Positions 37,001 through 46,602 of a stretch of DNA of 64,000 nt are shown here, piece by piece (position 1 is the stretch's first letter; the number at the start of each line of letters is the position of its first letter). The DNA is taken from contig JADGAN010000002.1 of the NCBI GenBank assembly GCA_015231955.1, positions 247,178 to 311,177 on the forward strand. The letters run 5' to 3'. The DNA comes from Oligoflexia bacterium. GTDB taxonomy: Bacteria; Bdellovibrionota; Bacteriovoracia; Bacteriovoracales; Bacteriovoracaceae. Under the pieces are notes generated by a model. That model was given only the letters and a program-made list of their open reading frames with translations, had not been told where the DNA came from and searched no databases. Made by a program: the position numbers and the translations under genes.

Positions 37001-40000
37001 ACTTTTTCCTGGACGACAAAATCCCATTTGTCCCAAACTGGTGGAAACAAAATTCTCATTTTGAATTTCTGCATTTGCAATAAAATTGCTATTAAAGGTG
37101 GTAAGACTTCCAGTTCCTGCTACATATTTACTTGCTCTTCCCAAAATGTTGGCCCCTTGACCAAAGACAATCCCCAAGACATTATCTGCTTCACGATTCA
37201 TACTATCGCTAAAATTACTATTGCTAACAGAGGCACAGTAAAAGTTGGGAGCACAGGCAAAAAGTTTACGTAAATTAAGATCGGCAATTTTACTATAGTC
37301 GACAGCGCAAGCGGCCCCCATCCCTCGATAGCTGCACCTTTTTTGATTCTTCCATGAGGTAGGTATACTGCGATCAGGATCAAAGACTACTGTTTTATAA
37401 TACCCACCCGAGAGGGCCTTGCCATCTCCAGTAATCTCTTTGCCATCGCGATCAAAATCGGGCCACAAAGTTTTAAGTGAACTCACCTTAGCACACATGT
37501 ATTCCCAACCTAATTTACTAATACAATCAGTATCGGTTTCACATTTGTAATACTGCTGGCACGATCCTGCTTGATTTTGGTTGGGGTTATCTGCGTTGGT
37601 GATATCAAAGTTGTAATCAAAGCTAGCAGCAGTACTGATTGCTCCATCATCTGCAATAATTTGCACCTGCAGTTCGCCTGCATTTGCAAGATCAGCAAAA
37701 GGGGCATTCATCGCCAAAAATAGCTTTCTGGAAGTGGCCTTTACTCTACGATTATTCCCTATGGCAAACCAATTCACTCCATTAAAAGATCCGATCAGCG
37801 CCCCTTGATTAAAGCCAAACCAATCGTGCTGATAACCATTGGCATAGAGGGCCGCCTGTGCTGCTAACCTTGTCCCTCTCTGTGTCTGGATATCGTTTGC
37901 TTGTTTATGAGTAAAGGGAATCATGGTTGGAGGAATCCAACAAAGGCGTCCCCAGCTTGTATCCTCATAGTTACCATAAGAGAGGTTGTCCTCTCCAGTA
38001 TCTCTTGAAGTGGTATGCCCTTGTGCCACGACCCCAACACCCATCTGAGAGGAAGGAAAAGCGCTAAAAGCGTTAAACCACTTATCACGCGTACACATGG
38101 GGCAAGGAGTGTAGTTCCCAGAAATAGTGCTGATGATGTAAACACGGCCCACCTCTACCGCCACCATTTTAGCGGGCAGCGCCCGTGTAAGATCCACCTT
38201 CATTTGCCCAATGACAGCATTGAAATTATTATTTACATTTTGAGCGGCGACCTTATGGAACTCATCATTGTAATAAAATGGTGTCCCTTCTGATAAAGCA
38301 AGTGGCGTCCCATTGCTCATCTCAGGTGTCCCATAAAAGATTTTAATATCATCAACGCTTGTTCCATCAACTGCTTTAAAAAAGCGATGAGGGGCACTAC
38401 GTGTGTTCACCCGCAGTTGTAATATTTGAAAAGGAGTGGGATTAGGATCTGGCTCCGCTTGGCAGCGAACGTCGGCAACAGTGTCCTCCTGTTTTAAAAA
38501 CCAATAGTAGCCACCAAGTGCATTGCTGAGTGTAGGATTGGAGCTGCCATCAAGCAGTAGTTTTAAAACAGAGACAGAGGGATCAGTTACTTTGGTGGCC
38601 TCAGCAATACCACTACTAGCAGATACTGTATAAAGTGCCGACAAAATAGAGTTGCAATTGCCACTACAAATGTTTTCACTGCTAAAAGCAATATCGTCAC
38701 TAGAACTAATAGGTGTAGCATCAATATTATAAGCACTCCCATAACAATTAAGTCTACTATGCTGGTAATCCAGAAAATTAATCTTAAGCATCCGCTCTAT
38801 CTCTTTGCTTAGAAAGTGTATTTGTGCAATAGGATTGGCGGTCACTCGCAGCTGCCTTTTACTAACCCCAATGGTAGCGGTATCAAAATTTAAAACCAAA
38901 CAATACTTTTTATTAAGATTATCATTTTGCTTTAGAAAATTATTAATACTAGGGCCACGAATGAAAATCTCATTGTCACTCATTTTGCTATTATTAATGG
39001 TTAAATCTTTTCCAAAGAGGTGTTTGGCCTCTGGAGTTCCCTCTAGCGCTTTTCCTGCACTATCATACAACACCAGCCCATAGGTCGGGCAGGTACGCGA
39101 AGGATCTGCTGGCGCTGGCGTGCCCACAGTAGCACACTCACAAAGCCTCCAAATCCGATTTTTCACCTCTTGAAAAGAGTCATCATTAAAATACGATTGG
39201 CAATACTTATAGACAGGTGGATCGGCCCTTGCAAATTCATCACAATAAAACATCTCCTTGAGATACTCCACTCGTACTTTGGCCTTGGCGACTGGATCCT
39301 CTATTGTTGTCGGCATAGGCGTGGGCAATGCCTTACCAGGACAAACATAATACACTTCCGGCCACTTGCTGTAGTTAATGGGATTTTGATCAACCTCCGC
39401 CTTTGCTTGTGCATAATCGGGATGTATAATTGCATTTGCTCTCATCATCCCATCCTTTACACATTGCCCGACCAAGCAACAATCATACCCCTTAGCAAGA
39501 CATCCGGCCTCATCACACGCTCCTATTCCATCGGTTGACCTAGATATGATATTAATCTGCAAGGAGAGGATTGAGAGCGATAGCTCCGAACTCCCTACCT
39601 CCGTTTTTCCCTCTGCATAGTAGATTCTCACCCCATTACCTCCGGAGCGCACATCTTGCGTACACCCTGGACACACATCTGCAGGCAAAAATACCACTGC
39701 ACCCGATGAATCGGAAACCTCTCCAAGGGTACCCCCACAAACGTTTTTATTATTCTCTTTATCGCCAAAATCGACTCGGAATAACCGCTCTTGCAGTCCA
39801 CCGCCAATGATGGGTATTTGTAGTGGTACTGCTCGTGCACGCAACTGTTTTTCTCCAGCGCCAGTGACCATCACGATTGTGGTACAAAAAATTTTCTGAA
39901 AGTTATTGTTGAAATTTAAAAACTTATCAACATCTTTCCCTCTTATGTAAGCGATGCTAGTCATATCGTAATCGATGGAGAGCGCTGCTCCTACCTTGGA

Positions 40001-40186
40001 AGAGTTTTGCCAATATGCCAAATCGCTATCGGGGGTGGCCATTGGTGTCGGTGTCTCAATTGCGATGCTCGGAGTTCCTTCAATGGTAATAACTGTTCGT
40101 AGTGAAGGAGGTCTTTGTAAACAAGCGGATAATAATAAAACCAACACAAGATAAGCTAATACCAATAATAGAGATCTCTTTCCCAT
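34097..40186 (-). CDS. Giant Cys-rich lipoprotein with duplicated domain
   Basis: 2029 aa. Lipoprotein signal ends LLLSA with Cys22; then a Thr/Pro linker (EGTPSIAIETPTPMATP). Two copies of one domain are visible: residues about 76-190 and 404-522 share IRG-x-x-(I/V)-x-x-FL-x2-N-x-N-x2-K-x2-C, K-x-QLR-x2-A-x-P, an ER-x-(L/M)-x-(V/I)-(D/N)-F segment, a lone Cys, and a closing (V/I)C-x2-(G/N)-C. Between and after them are Cys-rich pieces of the type CETDTDCISKLGWEYMCAK and CHSDLDCSPN, probably disulfide-rich. No enzyme motif seen. By size and Cys content it looks like a surface-exposed or secreted structural/adhesive protein. Codon use looks like the neighbours'. Confidence 0.78.
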   Translation of the reverse strand: MGKRSLLLVLAYLVLVLLLSACLQRPPSLRTVITIEGTPSIAIETPTPMATPDSDLAYWQNSSKVGAALSIDYDMTSIAYIRGKDVDKFLNFNNNFQKIFCTTIVMVTGAGEKQLRARAVPLQIPIIGGGLQERLFRVDFGDKENNKNVCGGTLGEVSDSSGAVVFLPADVCPGCTQDVRSGGNGVRIYYAEGKTEVGSSELSLSILSLQINIISRSTDGIGACDEAGCLAKGYDCCLVGQCVKDGMMRANAIIHPDYAQAKAEVDQNPINYSKWPEVYYVCPGKALPTPMPTTIEDPVAKAKVRVEYLKEMFYCDEFARADPPVYKYCQSYFNDDSFQEVKNRIWRLCECATVGTPAPADPSRTCPTYGLVLYDSAGKALEGTPEAKHLFGKDLTINNSKMSDNEIFIRGPSINNFLKQNDNLNKKYCLVLNFDTATIGVSKRQLRVTANPIAQIHFLSKEIERMLKINFLDYQHSRLNCYGSAYNIDATPISSSDDIAFSSENICSGNCNSILSALYTVSASSGIAEATKVTDPSVSVLKLLLDGSSNPTLSNALGGYYWFLKQEDTVADVRCQAEPDPNPTPFQILQLRVNTRSAPHRFFKAVDGTSVDDIKIFYGTPEMSNGTPLALSEGTPFYYNDEFHKVAAQNVNNNFNAVIGQMKVDLTRALPAKMVAVEVGRVYIISTISGNYTPCPMCTRDKWFNAFSAFPSSQMGVGVVAQGHTTSRDTGEDNLSYGNYEDTSWGRLCWIPPTMIPFTHKQANDIQTQRGTRLAAQAALYANGYQHDWFGFNQGALIGSFNGVNWFAIGNNRRVKATSRKLFLAMNAPFADLANAGELQVQIIADDGAISTAASFDYNFDITNADNPNQNQAGSCQQYYKCETDTDCISKLGWEYMCAKVSSLKTLWPDFDRDGKEITGDGKALSGGYYKTVVFDPDRSIPTSWKNQKRCSYRGMGAACAVDYSKIADLNLRKLFACAPNFYCASVSNSNFSDSMNREADNVLGIVFGQGANILGRASKYVAGTGSLTTFNSNFIANAEIQNENFVSTSLGQMGFCRPGKSLTMSGVLADPVKNHQARDSYSRSDYISQIGSCASNIYTQTLLGLKRVHSCPVLNDNSDDKDNFGNYYYTYMATPAYGTPEAKKAIAQNACGAESLYTGNKNVFAAIEGEPLSSIFYLDREGGMLAKDACFRRAGSLCHSDLDCSPNRLHAEESRLYDRNYFGDTLAEKQYWEEYLICGQPHLKVWKSDQDPESVKLYNSFSFKENRCCRASGETITMYTKGFFDPEAGVTERALNSKLQTEPTAFAVVNPIGIGRYSRYTIMENLTIVDLIAGSPDIYPTQTYTGITPAPASPMIIFTPAEVVAGVPGSVMPKPYQWKSINDTGGKTCCSGWVRAFADESHEWNNYHTRLKLNPQNFQCINYRNPIMDSDYKSDRISDSVWNQERSLYCRDRMNYGCIHYMQGKKGDIDADRVGLGQSSGKIFFPMAIETEWTEQWSKRTRDAGFLYVHSDKRKGYLHDMAPYAPVGVDGGRLTAMIASGALSESMVRCLSVDGGASNAPRAVMSSVCTVMVVQIPSYMNGGVNIDSVWLSRRSSDGKKYEGFNEDGETLPQPMLINPFPAGKQCNMNGAVPELFIGGTTYPDCLLDNSCTGDDVSGWCYDKQANGDAFLYIRRHYCHAIVDNATEFDAGFDKRNTRCASSWWNKEALADYTALAGIIIKFRPQGLAGHDYGTLAGGVNPQPIIPGSDSYYLEKLSRLELLGIPQIYYEPIYCSYDKQKLMPGIFKDTLESSSDFEGKAFSATRNHGTLSTDDVTNPNRKIVFKDMIGSQHDDVFSPHTFFCCQRTNSIVDDYRKCCSGFAVAIPGSESSRRLQCKLPRNTDLNLYFNRFVSGEASYSELDKGLRLEDRDFDPYTGYPITANVKVWNKLVALGEAYCSDQKVVTGAAFGNFGPRPATMEFPDNSQLTRRIPYGILYRTTGTDLEGPGDVEQVATPLAGSSSTEGNRGVNRFLMQGRRWNNHLYCGSN

Positions 40187-40385
40187 AACTATCGTAGTCC
40201 TAAAGAAAAATTATTGACTTCTCCTTTAATTATAACTCGTAGCTAGAAGCCAATGTCTACTTAGTTATTGAAAATCACACCACTTCTGCATATTCAAAGA
40301 CAAATTCACTCAACATTTTTCAAAAGCTGACGACATGTTTATAACCAAGACCTGTACTCCACTTTCATTTTTCAAGGTGTAACGA

Positions 40386-40892
40386 ATGAAAATAAATTTT
40401 GATACTCTTACTCCTAAAAAAAAGACTATCGTTCTCAGCATTGGCATTTCCCTCTTATCGCTTATGCTGCTTCTAGGCCTTGCGATTGCCAGTGGCTTTG
40501 ATTTTAAAGATTGCCTGCAAACAGAACAAAAAATTGTGGTCACAGAAAATACCAATGTTAGCGCCGACGAAAGCGAACTCCTCGAAAGGTGTATCAATAA
40601 ATGCAATAAACTCGGGAATAAACTTTCCGTCTGTAAAAAGATCGCTAAAAGTTATCAAGAACGACTTCCGGCCAATGTCATGGAGGATGACAGTACTTTG
40701 CCAGAAGAGGATTTTTTATATGGGGAGTGTTTAGGAGCACAGCTGCTCATCTCTGATGAGCGTTCAATGGATGACGCTAGCGATGTCTGCGACCAAAAAT
40801 GTTTTGAATTTCAAAAAGAGAGCAAGGCGCTTCCTTTAGAGGCAATTATTGATCGTTGTAAAAAATTAAAAAAAGAGATCTTTCAAGACTAA
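40386..40892 (+). CDS. Small membrane-anchored Cys-rich protein
   Basis: 168 aa. One N-terminal membrane helix (TIVLSIGISLLSLMLLLGLA, about 14-33) with a basic cytoplasmic lead, then a mostly helical outside domain carrying Cys in CxxxC-type pairs (ERCINKCNKLGNKLSVCKK; DVCDQKCFEFQ), which suggests helical hairpins held by disulfides. Unknown family. It is divergent from the giant lipoprotein (200-bp gap) and converges on groEL. Confidence 0.68.
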   Translation: MKINFDTLTPKKKTIVLSIGISLLSLMLLLGLAIASGFDFKDCLQTEQKIVVTENTNVSADESELLERCINKCNKLGNKLSVCKKIAKSYQERLPANVMEDDSTLPEEDFLYGECLGAQLLISDERSMDDASDVCDQKCFEFQKESKALPLEAIIDRCKKLKKEIFQD

Positions 40893-40903
40893 AGGCCTGT
40901 AAA

Positions 40904-40943
40904 TAAAAAAAGGCCCAAGTTTTTTTGCATTAACTTGGACCTT
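40904..40943 (-). terminator. Intrinsic terminator of groESL
   Basis: On the minus strand AAGGTCCAAGT pairs with ACTTGGGCCTT (11 bp with one G-U pair) around a 12-nt loop and is followed directly by a run of seven T. It lies about 60 bp past the groEL stop and fits a rho-independent terminator well; it may also stop the convergent plus-strand gene. Confidence 0.85.
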
Positions 40944-40998
40944 CTCTTTTACTTTTAATTTACTAAGCTTATTCAGAATTCGAATGAAAACTAATCGA

Positions 40999-42663
<1,665 letters not shown>

Positions 42664-42709
42664 TTAAAAATTAAAATTTAAACGAAAACTTAAGATTCAA
42701 AATTTCTTA

Positions 42710-43006
42710 TTATCTGCAATTATCGATCACGCCTAAGATATCATCTTCTCTCATAATCAAATAATCGGTACCTTCAATTTTAATTTCAGTGCCAGCATAC
42801 TTGCTAAAAAGAATACGATCGCCTTTTTTTACGTCTAATGCACGAATACTACCATCGCTACTACGATGCCCAGACCCTACTGCAACCACTTCACCTTCAC
42901 TGGGTTTTTCTTTGGTGCTATCAGGAATGATAATTCCACCTTTGGTTTTTGTTTCCGCTTCAACTCTTTTCACTAAAACTCTATCTTGTAACGGTCTAAC
43001 AAGCAT
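42710..43006 (-). CDS. groES: Co-chaperonin GroES
   Basis: 98 aa lid of the GroEL chamber. [20 protein letters not shown], then the mobile loop [31 protein letters not shown] and [25 protein letters not shown] ribosome site precedes the ATG at 43006. No CIRCE palindrome or clear heat-shock sigma promoter was found in the 217 bp upstream. Confidence 0.98.
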   Translation of the reverse strand: MLVRPLQDRVLVKRVEAETKTKGGIIIPDSTKEKPSEGEVVAVGSGHRSSDGSIRALDVKKGDRILFSKYAGTEIKIEGTDYLIMREDDILGVIDNCR

Positions 43007-43223
43007 ACGATGCCTCCTATGAAATGAAATAAAAAAAATAAAACAACAGATAAACTTATATCTAAAAATAAAAAAAATTTTATAAACTAGCTGTTTGGCA
43101 CATCTCTAAGGTAGTTTCGCCTCAAGTAGTGTCAAGTGCGTCCCCAAAAATTTTTCAAAATTTCTCCCAAGGGACAACAAAAAGCGGAAGAAGTCAATCA
43201 ATTTCTTGGCACTTACCATTTCC

Positions 43224-45833
43224 TTACGCCTCGAGTGCAAGCCAATCTACACCACTTCCAACACTCACTTTCAAAGGAACGCGAAGAGAAACCACTCCCT
43301 CCATCTTGCAAGTCACCAGTTCGCAAAGCTCATCAAGCGTGCCCAAGGGAACCTCAAAGATCAACTCATCGTGAACCTGTAAAAGCAGTTTTGCAGGGAG
43401 CTTCCGTGCAAAGAGCTCACGCTCAATATTGATCATCGCAAGCTTGATAATGTCGGCAGCACTTCCTTGAATAGGAGTATTAATCGCCATCCGCTCTGCA
43501 AAACTGCGTACCGTACGATTTTGCGAATGGATATCGGGCAAGAAACGCTTCCGTCCAAACATCGTCTCCGCGTAACCTTTTTTCGCGCAAAGCTCTTTGA
43601 GTGCATCAATATAGATCTTAACTTTTTGAAATCGTTCAAAATATTTGGTGATATAGCGTTTGGCCTCCCACTGCGGAATCTTTAAAAGTTGTGAAAGTCC
43701 AAAAGAGGATTGCCCATACATGAGCCCAAAGTTTACCGCCTTGGCCAAGCTCCGATCCTTATCACGCACACTCTCAATCTCCATTCCAAGAACTTCAGCA
43801 GCAGTCTCTGCATGAATATCTCGCCCCTTCATAAAGGCAGCAATCATCAAATCATCTTCTGCAAAGTGCGCCAGCAAGCGCAGCTCGATTTGTGAATAAT
43901 CGGCGGAAAGCAAGAGGTGTCCCTTCGATGCCACAAAGGCCTGGCGAATGCGCTTACCATCACTGCCTCGAATAGGAATATTTTGCAAATTGGGGTTGTC
44001 GGAGGAGAGGCGCCCAGTTGCTGTTACCGTGGAGTTAAAGGAGGTGTGTAGTCTATTCGTCTTTGGATTAATAAGTTCCGGTAACACCTTTACATAGGTG
44101 GAAACGAGCTTATCTAGCTCACGGTGACGAAGGATCGAGGCCGGAACCTCGTCATTAAAACCCATCTGCGCCAGCTGCTCTAAAACGTCGGAGTCGGTGG
44201 AGTACATGGTTTTCGTTTTGCGAATCACAGGAAGGCCCATCTTTTCAAAGAGCAACACACCCACTTGCTTGGGCGATTTTAAATTGATCTCCTCGCCCGT
44301 AATCTCAATAATCCGCGCTTCAATCTGCAAAAGTTCCCTGGAAAACTCCAACTGCAACTGCTTTAAACAGTCACAATCAAGCGCAATCCCTGTATTCTCC
44401 ATCTCTGCCAAAACCTCAAGCAGTGGATTATCCACCTCATAAAAAATTTTCTCTAGCTTTAACTCCTGTAACTTTTCTCTAAAAATTTCATATAACGCCC
44501 AAAGTACACTCACGCGCACTTCCAACCCAGCATCGACAGGCAGCTCCTTTTGCAGATAACTTGCAGCAACAAACTCTAACGTATGTTTATTTGCAACATC
44601 ACAAAGGTAGTGGGCCACTCCAATATCAAAGTAGTGGGCGGCAATCTTCGCCCCTCTTCTCTTAAGGAAAGCAAGCTCTCGCTTGGCATCGATAGTGATG
44701 ATCTCCAATTTTTCTTGGGCCCATAGCTCTTCAAAAAAAGTCCTCGCAAGTGCTGGAGAGGAGAATGTAGAGACCTCTCCACTTTTAGTTGTAACCGCGA
44801 CATTCGCTACATCTTCCTCTGTAAGAGAGGAACAGACTGCAACTTTTTCCTCCGATCGTAACTGCTCAAGGAAGCTTAGAAGCTCCGCCTCTGTAGTAAC
44901 TATCTTATGAATCTTTTTTACTTCACAAGCTACCTCTACTACTGCTTGTACCTGTTTTTGAACAGAGAATTGATCACGTAATTTTTTAATAAACGTTTTA
45001 AATCCCAGGCCCTCAATCAGTGCAAAGAACTCCTCATTTGGAAAAAAGCTATAGCGAATATCGCCAATACCATAACCCAGATCTAAATCCTCTTTCATAC
45101 GTACAAGCTCAAGCGATAATAGTGCTGACTCTTTGTTAGCGACCAATGCTGTTTGCGCTTTTTTATTTTTAATCTTGTCAATATTCTCTAAAGCGCCGGC
45201 CAGCGATGAAAACTCTTGGATAAGAGTGGCCGCCCCTTTGGCGCCAATGCCGGCAACACCTGGAACATTGTCACTGCTATCACCAACAATCGCCAAGTAA
45301 TCGGCCATCTGTTTAGGCAGCACTCCAAATTTCTCAACCACGGCCTCTGACTTAAACAACTTTTCAAGTTTACTATCGAGCACAAACACTTTTTCATCGA
45401 TCAATTGAAAAAGATCTTTATCTCCACTCACAATATAGACCTCATCAACCTCTGATCTCCACTTAGTCACTGCTGAAGCAATAATATCATCGGCTTCCTC
45501 CCCCTCAATCTGACACATGGGTAGTCCCATCTTCTGTAAAAGCGTTGCAATCGTTGCAAATTGCGGCCGTAAGTTTTCTGGAGGAGCACTGCGATTACTC
45601 TTATACTCTGGGTAACGTGCTTTTCGGTAGCTCGATCCCGAGGCACTGTCCCTTGCAACTAAGACATGGGTAGGGGTCTCACTAGCAAAGAGTTTTAGCA
45701 GCATACTTAAAACGCCATAGACAGCATTCACTGGAGCTCCATCGGGAGCATTGAGTGTGGGAATTGCATAAAAAGCGCGAAAGATAAAACTACTTAAATC
45801 GATAAGCACCAATTTCTTCTTCAATATACTCAT
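43224..45833 (-). CDS. polA: DNA polymerase I
   Basis: 869 aa. 5'-3' exonuclease at the N-terminus (LVLIDLSSFIFRAFYAIP, EEADDIIASA, SGDKDLFQLID, VPGVAGIGAKGA). The middle 3'-5' exonuclease region (around 300-470) lacks the usual D-x-E motif (reads VAVCSSLTEEDVANVAV), so proofreading is probably lost, as in several bacterial PolA enzymes. The polymerase domain is intact: SADYSQIELRLLAHFAEDD (motif A), RDIHAETAAEVLG, RSLAKAVNFGLMYGQS (motif B) and LQVHDELIFEVPL (motif C). Used in Okazaki fragment maturation and excision-repair fill-in. Confidence 0.97.
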   Translation of the reverse strand: MSILKKKLVLIDLSSFIFRAFYAIPTLNAPDGAPVNAVYGVLSMLLKLFASETPTHVLVARDSASGSSYRKARYPEYKSNRSAPPENLRPQFATIATLLQKMGLPMCQIEGEEADDIIASAVTKWRSEVDEVYIVSGDKDLFQLIDEKVFVLDSKLEKLFKSEAVVEKFGVLPKQMADYLAIVGDSSDNVPGVAGIGAKGAATLIQEFSSLAGALENIDKIKNKKAQTALVANKESALLSLELVRMKEDLDLGYGIGDIRYSFFPNEEFFALIEGLGFKTFIKKLRDQFSVQKQVQAVVEVACEVKKIHKIVTTEAELLSFLEQLRSEEKVAVCSSLTEEDVANVAVTTKSGEVSTFSSPALARTFFEELWAQEKLEIITIDAKRELAFLKRRGAKIAAHYFDIGVAHYLCDVANKHTLEFVAASYLQKELPVDAGLEVRVSVLWALYEIFREKLQELKLEKIFYEVDNPLLEVLAEMENTGIALDCDCLKQLQLEFSRELLQIEARIIEITGEEINLKSPKQVGVLLFEKMGLPVIRKTKTMYSTDSDVLEQLAQMGFNDEVPASILRHRELDKLVSTYVKVLPELINPKTNRLHTSFNSTVTATGRLSSDNPNLQNIPIRGSDGKRIRQAFVASKGHLLLSADYSQIELRLLAHFAEDDLMIAAFMKGRDIHAETAAEVLGMEIESVRDKDRSLAKAVNFGLMYGQSSFGLSQLLKIPQWEAKRYITKYFERFQKVKIYIDALKELCAKKGYAETMFGRKRFLPDIHSQNRTVRSFAERMAINTPIQGSAADIIKLAMINIERELFARKLPAKLLLQVHDELIFEVPLGTLDELCELVTCKMEGVVSLRVPLKVSVGSGVDWLALEA

Positions 45834-45906
45834 AAAATGTCAGGCCTTATTAATAGGATCGTGTGAGAACTCTTGAATTAATAGAGATAGTCTTTTTTTT
45901 TCAAAA

Positions 45907-45928
45907 GTGCCAGCTTCCTTTTTGACAC
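45907..45928 (+). repeat. Copy of a dispersed GTGCCA...CTTTTTGACAC motif
   Basis: The segment begins GTGCCAGC and ends CTTTTTGACAC, lying between polA and tonB. Two better-conserved relatives lie at 51357-51418 and 63214-63235 (see findings). The three share GTGCCA, a C-T-T-T-T core and a GACAC/GACTC/AACAC end at the same spacing within one base. Confidence 0.4.
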
Positions 45929-45961
45929 ATGGTGCGCCTACTGCAGTGATCGCCCATGCTC

Positions 45962-46573
45962 TTAGCGTAATTTAAAATTAACTTCCAGTCCGCGTTCGCT
46001 AATCTCTGGGATGCACTCTTCTGGAACTTCCGCAAAAGGAGCAGAATTTTCGATCGCACGAAGAACCAATTGGTCATACTCTTCTTTACCTGAAGATTGC
46101 AAAATAGCAGAGTTCTTAACTGAGCCATCTTGATTTAATTTCAGCACAACAACACACACCAGGTCTTGATTAAACTCTCTTGGTAACAATAGGGTAAATT
46201 TTTTTTTAATTTTTTTTCCAACGGTAGCAATGTATTCGCTGAATCGTGCTTCCACTTCATCAGAGCGCAAGGAAGCAGGGGGAGCAGGAGGTGCCGGAAG
46301 CACAGGAGAGATTGCTTCCGGCGCAGGAGTTAGTGTCTGCCTTTCAGAGGCAAGCTGTTTGCCTCTTTTCTTCTCCAAAGAAGCTGGCCTTTGGGGAAGT
46401 GGCAAGCTGCTGGTTGCTAGTGATCGCTTCAAGACCCTAACTTCAATCACAGCAATAGGTATCGCTTGCTTTGAGACTTGAACTTTTTCCAAAGGAAATA
46501 GCGTTAACACTAGAAATAAGATTCCTATATGGAAGAGGATGGAGAGAAACAAGGACAATAAATATCTCACCAT
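45962..46573 (-). CDS. tonB: TonB-family energy transducer
   Basis: 203 aa. One N-terminal membrane helix (LLSLFLSILFHIGILFLVLTL), containing the Ser-x3-His arrangement typical of TonB (SILFHIG), a Pro/Ala-rich periplasmic spacer (residues about 58-108, PAPEAISPVLPAPPAPPAS) and a C-terminal TonB domain (VVVLKLNQDGSVKNSAILQS, LVLRAIENSAPFAEVPEE). It follows the TonB-dependent receptor by 29 bp and so likely energises that receptor; ExbB/ExbD are not in the window. Confidence 0.85.
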   Translation of the reverse strand: MVRYLLSLFLSILFHIGILFLVLTLFPLEKVQVSKQAIPIAVIEVRVLKRSLATSSLPLPQRPASLEKKRGKQLASERQTLTPAPEAISPVLPAPPAPPASLRSDEVEARFSEYIATVGKKIKKKFTLLLPREFNQDLVCVVVLKLNQDGSVKNSAILQSSGKEEYDQLVLRAIENSAPFAEVPEECIPEISERGLEVNFKLR

Positions 46574-46602
46574 TAATCACGCCTTCATTTATTCAATCGC
46601 TA

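Noticed and set aside
34559..39810. Several open frames of 60-140 codons antisense to the giant lipoprotein
   Set aside because: All are frame shadows: no ribosome sites, odd composition, no recognisable motif.
43007..43223. Possible CIRCE/HrcA or sigma-32 control of groESL
   Set aside because: No TTAGCACTC-N9-GAGTGCTAA palindrome; a TTGACA on the minus strand near 43130 has no matching -10 at the right spacing.
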